64,000 bases of DNA. Source: Streptomyces sp. NBC_01276. Lineage in GTDB: Bacteria; Actinomycetota; Actinomycetes; Streptomycetales; Streptomycetaceae. Positions 1 to 9,414 of this stretch are shown piece by piece. The notes beneath the pieces are model-generated. The model saw only the letters and a list, made by a program, of their open reading frames with translations, had not been told where the DNA came from and did no database searches. The first letter of the stretch is position 1. Each line of letters starts with the position of its first letter. The position numbers and the translations under genes are program-made. The stretch is from the NCBI RefSeq assembly GCF_041435355.1, contig NZ_CP108443.1, positions 124,001-188,000 on the forward strand, given 5' to 3'.

Positions 1-208
1 CCACCGGGCGGAGCTGCGTCCAGCCCTTGATCAGGGCGGCACGGTCCGCGTCCTGATGTGCCGCCGGCCGACGGGAAGCGGTGTTCGAAGGGGGCTGTAT
101 TCCGCTCCACGCCGCCATCCGGGCGAAGGCGCCACCGCGTACCTCGCTGTCCGCCGACCTCACCACCGAATCCGACGCATCCGACCACCCGCGAGGACCC
201 CACAGCTG
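1..208. other. left edge, no gene called
   Basis: No open frame here has a convincing start, codon pattern or family match. The bases may be the tail or promoter of a gene lying outside the window. The last bases before 209 carry no clear purine-rich ribosome-binding site for the next gene. Confidence 0.3.
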
Positions 209-679
209 ATGTCCCTATGGCCTTCGATCGTTGCCGTACTCGGTACCCTGGCCGGCGCCCTGACCGCCGGGCTCCTCCAGCACCGTTCGGCACGCACCGC
301 ACGCGCCGAGGAGCGCGCCGACAGCCACCGCCAGGACCGGCTCGGCGCCGTCACCGACTTCGCGGCCGCCCTGGACGCGCACCGCTCGGCGATGTTCCAT
401 CGGGAGCGTCTGGCCCTGGCCGGGGCGGGCGCCGAGCACCAGCTGGAGGCCCAGACGAGGTCCCACGACACCCGGGCGGCCATCACCGCGCCCCACATCC
501 GCCTTCAGGTCCTGGTCCCCGAACTGGCCGGCCCCGCCCAACTGGCCGCGGACGCCACCTACGAGCTGCGCAAGGCCGGCGACCGGACCGAGCTGGACAC
601 CCAGCGGCATGCGGCCAAGGAAGCGTCAGCCGCCTTCATCGCCGCGGCCGCCTCGCTGCTGAGCCCCGGCAACCGCTGA
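209..679 (+). CDS. small membrane-anchored protein of unknown function
   Basis: A 156-residue protein. Residues 1-22 form one hydrophobic helix (motif SIVAVLGTLAGALTAGLL) followed at once by an Arg-rich stretch, so it is probably held in the membrane by its N-terminus with an Ala/Arg/Glu-rich helical body in the cytoplasm (coiled-coil-like, with many heptad Leu and Ala). The start at 209 is preferred over upstream in-frame starts because it places the hydrophobic helix at the N-terminus; the upstream extension is Arg/Pro-rich junk. Proteins with this short TM plus helical body layout are common in Streptomyces without a known role. Its 3' end overlaps the convergent LigT-like gene by 54 bases. 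Confidence 0.6.
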   Translation: MSLWPSIVAVLGTLAGALTAGLLQHRSARTARAEERADSHRQDRLGAVTDFAAALDAHRSAMFHRERLALAGAGAEHQLEAQTRSHDTRAAITAPHIRLQVLVPELAGPAQLAADATYELRKAGDRTELDTQRHAAKEASAAFIAAAASLLSPGNR

Positions 680-1189
680 CCCGAGCGGCACGCTCAACCG
701 CGGTCGCCAGCCTTCCTCCGTCAGCGCCACCAGCTGGACCGCCGCCGCGCGGGCGCGCAGCGGCAACAGGCTGCCGACCGCAGCGCGCACCCGGCCGGCG
801 GCCGTCGGGTCGTCCGCACCCATGGCGACCGTGACATGGGCGGCGGGACGCGCCCCGAAGCGGCCTCCGTACGGGCGCAGCCCGGGCCACTGGGCGCGGA
901 ACGCATCGACGACCGGTTGGAGTTCCGGAACGGTGACGGCGACGAAGCCGGACGCGGTCACGACCTCGTCCAACAGCAGATCGGCTGCCGGAAGACCCGC
1001 CGCCAGGGAACGCACGCCTTCCTCGTCCCGGCATGTCAGCGCCGATTCCGGCACGAACGGGTAGAGGAGCGAGACGTGCGCCGGCACCCCCCGGCGGACC
1101 AGCGCCGGGTCGATGCGCCACGCCGCATCGAGAAGCGGGGCGGCATCGGGCAGAACGATGACGACGGCAGTGGTCCCTGGCTCTGGCAC
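626..1189 (-). CDS. 2'-5' RNA ligase (LigT/2H phosphoesterase) family protein
   Basis: A 187-residue protein with the two motifs that define the 2H phosphoesterase fold: HVSL at residues 38-41 and HVTV at 118-121, about 80 residues apart as usual. Family members act on 2',3'-cyclic phosphates or 2'-5' linkages of RNA or nucleotides; the substrate here cannot be told from sequence. The N-terminal part (residues 8-46, VIVLPDAAPLLDAAWRIDP onward) matches the short actinobacterial form. The C-terminus past residue 165 is low-complexity Gly/Arg and overlaps the convergent gene. It is followed on the same strand only by intergenic sequence, so it appears monocistronic. Confidence 0.75.
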   Translation of the reverse strand: MPEPGTTAVVIVLPDAAPLLDAAWRIDPALVRRGVPAHVSLLYPFVPESALTCRDEEGVRSLAAGLPAADLLLDEVVTASGFVAVTVPELQPVVDAFRAQWPGLRPYGGRFGARPAAHVTVAMGADDPTAAGRVRAAVGSLLPLRARAAAVQLVALTEEGWRPRLSVPLGSAVAGAQQRGGRGDEGG

Positions 1190-1300
1190 GCCATCATCAT
1201 CGCAGGTCAGGTACGGGAACCGACACTGCCCGGCACGACATCGTCGAAGCGGTCCGAGCTTCGCCGCCCTGCATGGTGAGGGTGAGGGCGGGCGGCGGCG

Positions 1301-1726
1301 CTACAGCTTGATCTGCCCCGTCAGCCACCATTCGAGGTACTTGGCCAAGCTCGGTGCCGCCCAGGTACGGCTGTCGTCCTCGTGGTTCCAGACGAAGACG
1401 TCGGGCCGGTCGATCCTGGGGAGGAGTGCGAAGAGGTCTCCGTTCCCCGCGTCCGCGAAGAAGAGCAGCGGATCGAACGGCATGTACAGCTTGGTGAGCC
1501 CGGCGTCCTCGCGCAGGGTCCGGTTCTCGGACGCGATGCGTTCGGCGGACCAGATGAGCCCGTCACCGTACTCGTCCTCCATGCCGTTGCTCTCGCGGAG
1601 CAGGGCGACGAGTTCCGCGGGCAATGGATGGCCGAGCGTCGTCGCGCAGTGGATGAGCGACGCCTCCGACACCGGTGGCCGGAAGACGGCCGTACCGGGC
1701 AGCGCCGCAACGACTTGGGTCCACAC
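1301..1726 (-). CDS. SMI1/KNR4 (SUKH) family protein
   Basis: A 141-residue protein with SUKH-superfamily features: an early helix with LP(A)ELVALLRESNG at residues about 39-51, then a mostly beta body containing LIWSAERI and FVWNHEDDSRTW, and a C-terminal helix with YLEWW. SUKH proteins commonly serve as immunity proteins of polymorphic toxins, but many actinobacterial ones stand alone. No toxin gene is adjacent; the neighbours are a LigT-like protein and a lipase, both on the same strand but separated by more than 100 bases. The immunity role is inferred from the family only. Confidence 0.7.
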   Translation of the reverse strand: MWTQVVAALPGTAVFRPPVSEASLIHCATTLGHPLPAELVALLRESNGMEDEYGDGLIWSAERIASENRTLREDAGLTKLYMPFDPLLFFADAGNGDLFALLPRIDRPDVFVWNHEDDSRTWAAPSLAKYLEWWLTGQIKL

Positions 1727-1922
1727 CGTTGAACTCGACCTCCATGAGCCTTGGCCCGTGATGGAGCCGGCGGGCCTCCGGCCCCGCCGACGCGAGACCG
1801 GGCTGCGACTCGACCAGCGTGACCGATCGTCGAGCGAAGAGTACGGCTGCGGCCGGGACGGCCCCGCACCGGCCCCAGGACCGTGCGGGGCTCGGCGCCG
1901 TCGGCATGGGGCCCGGTGCCGG

Positions 1923-3419
1923 TTACGCCTCCGCTTCGGCCAGGGGCTGGTCCGGTTCGGTGGCCAGGACCAGTTGGGTGACGTCGAAGCCGTCCGGGGT
2001 GCGTACCTCGATGCGGTACAGGCCCGGGGAAGGCGCCGATGCCGTTGCCACCGCGGCGCCGTCCTCCCAGGTCAGGGCGAGTTGTGCCACGGGACGGCCG
2101 GGGTCGGCGAGGTCGGTGAGGTGGCAGGTCAGGCCCGGGAGGGAGTCGACGTCGCTGAGGTGGATCTTCCACGGCCGGCCCGCCTCGACGAGGTCGGGTG
2201 CGCTCAGACCGCAGCCGGCCTCGCCCTGGGGCGGTCCGGGGTGGATGTCGTCGCGCAGGATCTCGGTGATGGCGTCGAGGGCGGTCGGTGCCTTGGCGAC
2301 GTCGCCGTGCTGGAGGGGCAGGTGGGTGACGGCGTCGGTGAGAATGGCCGATTCCTTGTACACGGTGCCGTCGCCGTGGACCCGGAAGTACCGGATGCGG
2401 TCGTTCCGGTCTCGGATGAAGGTGCCGTCGGAGTTCTGGCGGGCTCCGTCGTAGTGGGCCTCCAGCTCGCCGCCGGTGACGGTCAGGTTCTGCCAGGTGG
2501 GCTGGTTGACGCCGACGACGGAGCGGTGGCCGGGCAGGCCGATGTTCTTCTGGCGGTGGTGGAAGCGGGCCGCGTCGCGCGCCAGCTCCGCGTCGCCGCC
2601 GATGGCCGTGACGTCGCCCGGGGTGAGGTGGCGTACGTCGTCCCCCGCGCGCAGGCTGCGGTACTGCGGCAGCAGGTCGTGGAGGCCGGGCATGGTGGCG
2701 CAGAGGGCGCGGAGTTTGCGGTGCGGCAGCGGTACGGGGGCGCCGCGGCCGGTGGCGAGGATGACCGCCGCCTTGACCGAGCCCTGGAAGGGCGTGCCGA
2801 GGGTGATGACGCCCCGGGTGTCGGCGTGGAGGTCGCCGTCGTGCGCGGGGTCGAGTGCCGCGCGGGTGACGAGGCCGCCCATGGAGTGGGCGACGAAGAC
2901 GAGCCGGCCCTCGCGCTGGTCGGTGCGGTGGCGGCGGGCCAGGGTGTGGGCGGGGTGCAGGCGCCAGTCGGTCAGGTGGCGGCGCGCGGCGTCGGCCAGG
3001 AGGCGTCCGTTGGTGGCGACGGGCAGGCGCCAGTCGTAGGCGAACTCCAGGATCGCGGCGGGGTCGGCGACGCTGGAGCGCACGGTGTCGACCAGGTCGG
3101 CGTACGGCTCGCTGCCCGCGAGGTACGGGGTCCACGCGGAATGCCTCAGGAGGCCGGTCGCCTCGATGCGGCCGGTCTTGCCCGCCAGCTCGTCCTCGGT
3201 CATGGCCAGGGACTTCAGGCCCGAGGGGGTGGTCCAGGCCTTCAGCAGCCAGGAGATGCCGCCGATGCCCCAGAGGTCCTTGCCGGTGGTCGTGTCGCGC
3301 AGGGTGCTGCCCATGATCCCGGGTACGACGACGACCGCGTCCTGGGTGACGTGGTCGGGTAACTCCGCGGCGTCCTGGGGGTGCTGTGCGGTGGTGGTGC
3401 GGTGCGGGTGCTCGTCCAT
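1923..3419 (-). CDS. LCAT/PGAP1-type alpha/beta-hydrolase (lipase/esterase)
   Basis: A 498-residue hydrolase. VVVVPGIMGSTL at residues 29-40 is the oxyanion-loop signature of the lecithin:cholesterol acyltransferase/PGAP1 group, FAYDWRLP near 126-133 is a second hallmark, and VFVAHSMGGLVTRAAL near 174-189 is the nucleophile elbow with Ser179. There is no signal peptide, so it probably acts inside the cell. The C-terminal third (about 390-498) reads as a beta-sandwich extension. Its ATG lies only 20 bases from the GTG of the divergent caspase-STAND-WD40 gene, so the two share one promoter region and are probably co-regulated. The reaction (phospholipid or ester cleavage) is inferred from the family; the pairing hints at a membrane-damaging or death-associated role. 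Confidence 0.75.
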   Translation of the reverse strand: MDEHPHRTTTAQHPQDAAELPDHVTQDAVVVVPGIMGSTLRDTTTGKDLWGIGGISWLLKAWTTPSGLKSLAMTEDELAGKTGRIEATGLLRHSAWTPYLAGSEPYADLVDTVRSSVADPAAILEFAYDWRLPVATNGRLLADAARRHLTDWRLHPAHTLARRHRTDQREGRLVFVAHSMGGLVTRAALDPAHDGDLHADTRGVITLGTPFQGSVKAAVILATGRGAPVPLPHRKLRALCATMPGLHDLLPQYRSLRAGDDVRHLTPGDVTAIGGDAELARDAARFHHRQKNIGLPGHRSVVGVNQPTWQNLTVTGGELEAHYDGARQNSDGTFIRDRNDRIRYFRVHGDGTVYKESAILTDAVTHLPLQHGDVAKAPTALDAITEILRDDIHPGPPQGEAGCGLSAPDLVEAGRPWKIHLSDVDSLPGLTCHLTDLADPGRPVAQLALTWEDGAAVATASAPSPGLYRIEVRTPDGFDVTQLVLATEPDQPLAEAEA

Positions 3420-3439
3420 GGCAGTGAAGAATAGGGACC

Positions 3440-6400
3440 GTGGACGGGGAGCGGGGCGAGATCAGCTTAGCCGGTCCGGCGGAGGCGACGCCGACGGCGA
3501 CGACGCCGACGGCAGGGGCGCGGGCCGTCACCGGGAAGGTGCCGGCGACGGCGGTCCGCGCCGCCGCGGAGGCGGAGCCGCGTACGGGCACCCTGTTCGT
3601 CCTGCCGATGGAGGACGGGACGGAGGCGCTGCGCCAGGCCTTCGGCGCGCAGCTGGAGGCGGTGGCCCTGTGGTGGGAGCGGCCGCCCCCGGACGGGCCC
3701 GGTTTCGTGAAGGTGGCGCCCTCGCAGCCGGTGACGAGCCGTCACGACGTGGAGTGCTTCCTGACGGGGTCGGGGATCCGGGAGGCGGATCCGAATGTTC
3801 CGCTGGTGCTGTACGTGACGGGGCACGGGGTCGCCTCGTCCGCGGCCAAGCACTTCGCGGTCCTGCGGGACACCGACCCCGGCCGGCTGCTGGCGACGGG
3901 GTTGCGGACGACGGAGATCGTGATCGCCGCGCTCGACTCGCACGCGCGGGACGTCCTGGTGGTCGTGAACATGTGCGAGTCCGCCGACCTGGCGGGCGAG
4001 CTGCTGGACCTCTCGCGGGACCTGGACACCGCGCGCACCACGTACGGCACGCTGAACGTCCTGGTCACGGCGGCGTCCAAGACGCGGGTGATGGGCCGGG
4101 AGTTCGCGCTCGTGCTGCGTGCGGCCCACGAGTGGCTGCGGACGGCCGGAGGGATCACGCGCCCGTACCTGACGATGTCGGAGTTCAGCCGGGCCCTGTA
4201 CCAGGCTGGGCAGGCGATCGGCGCGGAGCTCGGCCGGAGCCTGTCCGTCGACTGCCGCGTGGTCATGGGCAAGCTCCACGTCCCGACCCCGGCCCTGCCG
4301 AACCCGGGGTACCGGCCGGAGCGGGCCGCGGTGGAGGAGAGCCGGAAGGAGGTGGCGGCGACCCCCGAGGACCTCGACTACTGGGTGGAGAAGGCCAGCG
4401 GGCGCACCGGAGCCGACGACCCGGGCTGGTACTTCTCGGGCCGCAGGCGGCTGAACGCCTCGGTGGTCTCCTTCCTGACGGGTCCGCCGGGGATCCTGGT
4501 GGTCACCGGCATCACCGCGAGCGGGAAATCGGCGATCCTGGGCCGCGCGGTGACCTTGAGCGACGCGAAGTTCCGCGGGTCCGCCCTGTTCGCGGCCGCC
4601 GTCGGCCACTGTCCGCCGGAGACCGTCCCGGGCGAGGGCGCGGTGACCATCGCGGTCACCGCGCGGGGCCGGGAGACACTGGAGCTGTTGCGGGCCATCG
4701 CGAAGAAGCTGGGGGTCGGCCCGGACCCGTCCGGCAGGGACCAGCTGAGCCGTTGGCAGTTGGGGCTGCGGGGGTTCCTGGCTTCGCCCGGCCCCATGGT
4801 CACGATCGTCGTCGACTCCCTGGACGAGGCGACCGATCCGGCGGCGGCGCTGCACCAGGTCCTGGTGCCGCTGGCCGGCCATCTGTCCGTACGCGGCGCC
4901 GTGCCCGCGGCGGCGGACGGGGGCCGGTCCCGCTCCGGCGACCTGCCGCCGCCCGTGGAGCGCGGGGTCCGGCTGGTCGTGGCCGTCCGCAGCAGCGATC
5001 CGGGCGACGGCGGCCCCCTCGCCACCGACGGCGGCAGCGAGGGGGGCGCGGGCGACGGCCCGGACCTCCTGGGCCGGATACGGGACGCGTTCCGCGGCGC
5101 GGCCGTGCTGCGCACCGACGACGCGGACATGGGCAGGGACGTCGAGGGGTATGTACGGGCCCTCTTGGACGGGGAGGCGGCTTGGGCGGGGCACGACCTG
5201 ACGGAGGTGTCGCGGACGGTGGCCGCGGCGGCGGGGCGGTCCTTCCTCGACGCCCGCGTGGCGGCGGGGCAGCTGCGCGCGGCGGGGCCGCGGCTGTCGG
5301 CCGACGCTGGCTGGCTCGCCCGGCTGGGCGAGGGCACCGCCGGGCTGTTGGAGGCCGATCTGGCGAGGTCGGCGGAGGACGGCCTGGCGGCCGACGAGGC
5401 GCTGGCGCTGCTGCGGGCGTCGGCGTTCGCGCTGGGGCGCGGGATCGCGTGGGGGGAGGTGTGGCCCGCTGTGGCGTCCGCGGTGCTCGGGAGGACCGTC
5501 GAGGACGCCGACGACAAGATCGGGATTCTGCTGGAAGGGCGTCTGGCGGGATATCTCACCCGTGACGTGGAAGAGGATCAGCGGGTGTACCGGCCGGCGC
5601 ACGAGCGGCTGGCCGCCGTGCTGCGCGCCCGGCCCGTGGGCGGGGCGGCGCCTGGTGGGGGGATGGGAATGCCGGATGGTCAGGACGAGCCTGCCGATAA
5701 GGCCGATGGGGCCGTGTCGGGTGGGGTTGGTGGGGTTGGTAGAGCTGGTGGGGACGATGTGGTTACGGGGACAAGTGCGGCGGACAGAAGCCGTGCGGAG
5801 GGGGACGCGTTCGGGGGCGGCGCCTACGAGGACGTGTACGGGGCCGCGCACGGGGCCGCGCACGCGCACGACGCCGACGTCCACGCCCGGATCACGCGGG
5901 CGCTCGCCGAGCTGGCCGCGCCGCACACCGGCGCCACCGCGGCCGCAGCCGCGGCCGCAGCAGGCGCGGAGGGCGCCGTCGGCCCCCCGGACACCGCCCC
6001 GCATCCCTACGTACGCCGGTACCTCGCGCGCCACGCCCGCCTGGGCGGGGTCCTGGACGACGCGCACGTGCCGGCCGACGTCCTTCCGTGGCTGACCGGC
6101 AGCCCCGTCCGCGGTCTGCTGGGCCCCGGCCGGGGGCGGGAGGGCCGGCTGTGGCTGGAGGCGTGGGCCGCGGTGGAGCCCTACCTGCACCGCGCCGACC
6201 ACCCTTCGCGCCTGGCCAGCCTGCACCTGGCGCACACGGCGCTGCGCTTCCCCGGAACGGCGCGCCCGCGGACGTCCGAGGACGCGGGCGCTGACACGGG
6301 CACTGACACGCGCACGGGTGCCGCGGCCCGAGTGCCGGGGCCGCTGGCCGTGCTGTGGTCCCGGTGGACGCCGCCCGTCAACGTCCTGGCCACCCTCGCG

Positions 6401-8344
6401 ACCACGGTGCGGTCCATGACCGCGGTGACGGCCCCCGACGGGCGCGCGGCCCTCGCGGTGGGCGACGACGCCGGCGGCATCGAACTGATCGACGCGGTCG
6501 AGGGGACGGCGGTCCGCGAACGGATCCGCGGGCACGAGGGCGCCGTACACCACCTGCTCCTCGCACCGCGCCCCGCGCAGTCCCCGCTGCTCGTGTCCGG
6601 GAGCACGGATGGAACCGTACGCCTGTGGGACCCGGCGAGCGGCGGGCTCGTCGACCAGGTCCACCGGCCCGGCGGGATCTGGATCGCCGACGTGTGCGCG
6701 TACCGCGACGGCGGGCACGAGCTCGCGGTGCTCAGCGTCAACGGGAACGGGGAGGTGGTCTGGTGGAACGAGCGGATGGGGCCGCAGGACCTGCTGACCC
6801 TGCCGGGGGACGCGCCGCGTACGAGTGCCACCGCACTGGCATCGGTGGAGGATCCGCCCGGCCGGCCGCTGCTGGCGATCGCCGACGGGGCGTCCCTGAC
6901 GTTCCGGGACACCGAGGCCGCCGTGGAGGTGGCGGCGTTCGGCCTCCCCGGGGCGGTACGGGTGCTGGCCGCGACCACGCGGCCCGGGACGGTCGCGGCC
7001 GGCCACGCGGACGGGAGCGTCAGCGTCTGGGGCACCGACGGACTTCGCTCCACCCTCACCGGCGCCGACGGGCCGGTGAGCTGCCTGACCGGCCTCGTCC
7101 TGGGCGGGCGCCACCTGCTCGCGGCCGGAACGGGCCGGGGCATCGCCGTATGGGACGTCTCCGCGTGGGAATCCGCCGACGTGGCGGCTCCGGGGCTGCT
7201 GGACGGGCACGCCTCCGCCGTGACGGCGCTCAGCCCCGTCGCCTCCCCAGAATCCGGAATCCTCGCCTCCGCATCCAGTGACGGCACGCTGCGGCTGTGG
7301 AACCGGGAGGTCCTGGAGCGCGCGCTGGCCGGCGCGCGTACGCCTGCCGAACCCGTGCCGACGGTCGGGGCACTGCTCCTGCCGGGGCCGGGGGGACCGC
7401 GCGGCCCTTCCTGGTTCGCGCTCGGCGGCGACGGCGTCCCGTACGTCGACGTCCGGGACATCGGTACGGGGGACGCGGTCGCCCGGATCGACACCGGCCG
7501 GCCGCCGTCCGCCCTGGCCTGGGCCCACCGCCGGGAGGGCGGCCGCGTCCTGGTGTCGGCGTCCGGGTCGGCCTCCGGGTCGGCCGGAGGCGAGGGCTAC
7601 GGCATCCGGTTGTGGGACGCGGGCACCCGCCGCTTCCTGCCCGACGTCCTCGAAGGGCACTTCCTGCCCGTCCGCTCCCTCGCCGCCTGCACCACCGCGG
7701 ACGGCCGCCACCTGCTCCTGAGCGGCGGCGACGACGAAACGGTCCGGCTGTGGGACCTGGACGACCCGGGCCCGCTGCGCACGTGGACCGGTCACGGCCT
7801 GCGGATCCGGGCGGTGGCGGCCGCTTCGTGCGAGCGGGGCGGGGACTGGTTCGCCTCCGCGAGCTCCGACGGCACCGTACGGCTGTGGGACGCGGAACTC
7901 GGCCCGCTGGGCGGGCCCCTGCGCTGTGACCAGGGCGTCCTGCACGCCGTCGCCCTCGCCCCCCGCCCGCTCGGCGGCCTTCCGCCGTACCTGGCCAGCG
8001 CCGGGGACACCGGCACGGTACGGCTGTGGGATCTGGCGGGGCGCCGCCCCCTGGGTGCACCGCTGACCGGCCACACGTCGGCGGCCGTACACGCCCTAGC
8101 CCTGTGGAACGCGGAGGGCCACGGCAGCTTCGCCGCCGCCGGCGCGGTCGACGGAACCATCCGCGTCTGGGACGCCGCCACCGGGCACTGCCGTCTGCTG
8201 CTGGCCACGGGCAGCCCCGTCCGCGGCATCACCGCCCATCCGGCGGCGGCGGGCGGTGGGCGCGTCGTGCTCTCGTTCACCGGGGACGGTGGAGCCGCCG
8301 CCGTGGAGATCGACCTCGCCCGGTGCCGGACGGACGGCAGCTGA
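3440..8344 (+). CDS. caspase-like peptidase - STAND NTPase - WD40 repeat protein
   Basis: A 1634-residue three-part protein. Residues about 50-235 form a caspase-like (C14) domain with the catalytic dyad visible as GHG (His129) and VVVNMCES (Cys179). A P-loop NTPase follows: Walker A GITASGKS at 357-364 and Walker B VTIVVDSLDEA near 453-463, with STAND-like helical sequence to about 780. After an Ala/Asp-rich linker comes a WD40 propeller from about 1000 to the end, with many units ending in DGTVRLWD or close variants. This layout (protease effector, switch NTPase, repeat sensor) is typical of bacterial signal-transduction and cell-death proteins. The GTG start at 3440 gives TTA as codon 10, implying bldA control if that start is right; a later start near residue 50 would lose it. 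Divergent from the lipase. Confidence 0.8.
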   Translation: MDGERGEISLAGPAEATPTATTPTAGARAVTGKVPATAVRAAAEAEPRTGTLFVLPMEDGTEALRQAFGAQLEAVALWWERPPPDGPGFVKVAPSQPVTSRHDVECFLTGSGIREADPNVPLVLYVTGHGVASSAAKHFAVLRDTDPGRLLATGLRTTEIVIAALDSHARDVLVVVNMCESADLAGELLDLSRDLDTARTTYGTLNVLVTAASKTRVMGREFALVLRAAHEWLRTAGGITRPYLTMSEFSRALYQAGQAIGAELGRSLSVDCRVVMGKLHVPTPALPNPGYRPERAAVEESRKEVAATPEDLDYWVEKASGRTGADDPGWYFSGRRRLNASVVSFLTGPPGILVVTGITASGKSAILGRAVTLSDAKFRGSALFAAAVGHCPPETVPGEGAVTIAVTARGRETLELLRAIAKKLGVGPDPSGRDQLSRWQLGLRGFLASPGPMVTIVVDSLDEATDPAAALHQVLVPLAGHLSVRGAVPAAADGGRSRSGDLPPPVERGVRLVVAVRSSDPGDGGPLATDGGSEGGAGDGPDLLGRIRDAFRGAAVLRTDDADMGRDVEGYVRALLDGEAAWAGHDLTEVSRTVAAAAGRSFLDARVAAGQLRAAGPRLSADAGWLARLGEGTAGLLEADLARSAEDGLAADEALALLRASAFALGRGIAWGEVWPAVASAVLGRTVEDADDKIGILLEGRLAGYLTRDVEEDQRVYRPAHERLAAVLRARPVGGAAPGGGMGMPDGQDEPADKADGAVSGGVGGVGRAGGDDVVTGTSAADRSRAEGDAFGGGAYEDVYGAAHGAAHAHDADVHARITRALAELAAPHTGATAAAAAAAAGAEGAVGPPDTAPHPYVRRYLARHARLGGVLDDAHVPADVLPWLTGSPVRGLLGPGRGREGRLWLEAWAAVEPYLHRADHPSRLASLHLAHTALRFPGTARPRTSEDAGADTGTDTRTGAAARVPGPLAVLWSRWTPPVNVLATLATTVRSMTAVTAPDGRAALAVGDDAGGIELIDAVEGTAVRERIRGHEGAVHHLLLAPRPAQSPLLVSGSTDGTVRLWDPASGGLVDQVHRPGGIWIADVCAYRDGGHELAVLSVNGNGEVVWWNERMGPQDLLTLPGDAPRTSATALASVEDPPGRPLLAIADGASLTFRDTEAAVEVAAFGLPGAVRVLAATTRPGTVAAGHADGSVSVWGTDGLRSTLTGADGPVSCLTGLVLGGRHLLAAGTGRGIAVWDVSAWESADVAAPGLLDGHASAVTALSPVASPESGILASASSDGTLRLWNREVLERALAGARTPAEPVPTVGALLLPGPGGPRGPSWFALGGDGVPYVDVRDIGTGDAVARIDTGRPPSALAWAHRREGGRVLVSASGSASGSAGGEGYGIRLWDAGTRRFLPDVLEGHFLPVRSLAACTTADGRHLLLSGGDDETVRLWDLDDPGPLRTWTGHGLRIRAVAAASCERGGDWFASASSDGTVRLWDAELGPLGGPLRCDQGVLHAVALAPRPLGGLPPYLASAGDTGTVRLWDLAGRRPLGAPLTGHTSAAVHALALWNAEGHGSFAAAGAVDGTIRVWDAATGHCRLLLATGSPVRGITAHPAAAGGGRVVLSFTGDGGAAAVEIDLARCRTDGS

Positions 8345-8508
8345 CCGCGCCGTGCGCAGAGCCGTGTGCGCCCCCGTGTTCCTTCGTGCGCCCCCGTTGA
8401 CCCGCGCAACCCGGTCGCTTCGGTCGCACCCGAGCATGAAAATGATCGTTCGGCATGTGCCACCGATCAGTACGCCGCACCGAGGGCGCCCCGCACCTCA
8501 CGCGCTGA

Positions 8509-8536
8509 CCGATGGCCGATGACCGATGACCGATGA
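8509..8536. repeat. heptamer tandem repeat
   Basis: Four head-to-tail copies of CCGATGA (the first reads CCGATGG). The array sits in the 368-base gap between the caspase-WD40 gene and the RES gene. The rest of that gap (8345-8712) holds no convincing gene; it probably contains the promoter of the RES gene, but no clear -35/-10 pair was found. Confidence 0.7.
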
Positions 8537-8712
8537 CCACGCCGCTCGTGAGCCTCCCTCATGAGCCCCCCTCACGAGCACCACACCGTCACAAGACCGG
8601 CTCTCCCGGCGGGCGGACCGCCCCGCCGGCCCGCCCGCCGCACGAGCCCACGAGCATCACCGGCCCGTACCCCGCGTCCCGCGGAGCCGGCCGGAGCAAG
8701 GAGAACGGCCCC

Positions 8713-9414
8713 ATGAGCCGGGACACCGACACCGCACAGCCGGACGTCAGCCTCATCCCCGCACCGGAACGCGGCATCTGGCGGCTGGGGAAATCCAAGA
8801 ATCCGGTCACGTACGAAAAGATCAGCCAGGAGGACTCCGACCGGACGGGCGGCAACCGCTGGAGCCTGGTCAGCTACGGCACCCTCTACTGCGCCTCCGA
8901 ACACGACGGCTGCTTCGCCGAGGCCTTAGCCCCCTTCCGCGTGAGCCCCGCCATGCGGGAGGTCATCGCGGACGACTGGCAGGAGCCGTACTACATGGGC
9001 CCCGGCAAGATGCCCCGCGACTGGACCACGCGCCACACCCTGGTCCGTCTGCAGCCGCCCAAGGAGGCCCGCTTCCTCGACGTGGACGACGAACGGACCC
9101 TCAAGACGCTCTCCCACGAGCTGGAGGACAAGCTGGCGGAGCAGGGCGTCGACCTGCTCACCACGGAACACGTCCAGGGCTTCAACCGCCGGATCACCCG
9201 GCTGATCTCCGCCTGGGCCATCACCCAGCGCACCGGCCCCTCGGAGCAGGAGCGCCTCGTCCACGGCATCGCCTACCGCTCCCGCTTCGGCATGCGCCAG
9301 TGCTGGGCCGTCTTCAGCGACGTGGCACTGAAGCAGGAGGAGTCCAGTCTGGTCTTCCCCGAGGCGGAGGCGCTGCGGCGGGTGGCGGACGAGTACGGCC
9401 TGACCATGCTGTGA
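8713..9414 (+). CDS. RES-domain toxin (putative NAD+-degrading)
   Basis: A 233-residue protein. GGNRWSLVSYGTLYCASE at residues 47-64 and the downstream GCFAEALAPF match the RES signature, with the conserved Arg (49), Tyr (55) and Glu residues (63 or 70) expected of this NAD+ phosphorylase/ADP-ribosyltransferase-like toxin fold. The start at 8713 is supported by AAGGAGAA just upstream; in-frame ATGs further upstream give Pro-rich junk. Codon 72 is TTA, so translation should depend on the bldA tRNA. In most RES-Xre systems the antitoxin gene directly precedes the toxin; here the only candidate partner lies 707 bases downstream. The C-terminal half (120-233) is longer than in short RES toxins, as in actinobacterial versions. 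Confidence 0.75.
   Translation: MSRDTDTAQPDVSLIPAPERGIWRLGKSKNPVTYEKISQEDSDRTGGNRWSLVSYGTLYCASEHDGCFAEALAPFRVSPAMREVIADDWQEPYYMGPGKMPRDWTTRHTLVRLQPPKEARFLDVDDERTLKTLSHELEDKLAEQGVDLLTTEHVQGFNRRITRLISAWAITQRTGPSEQERLVHGIAYRSRFGMRQCWAVFSDVALKQEESSLVFPEAEALRRVADEYGLTML

Noticed and set aside
1321..8092. Very long minus-strand open frames (756 and 1541 residues) opposite the lipase and the caspase-WD40 gene
   Set aside because: They are Arg/Pro-rich shadows caused by high GC; the other strand has catalytic motifs and normal codon positions.
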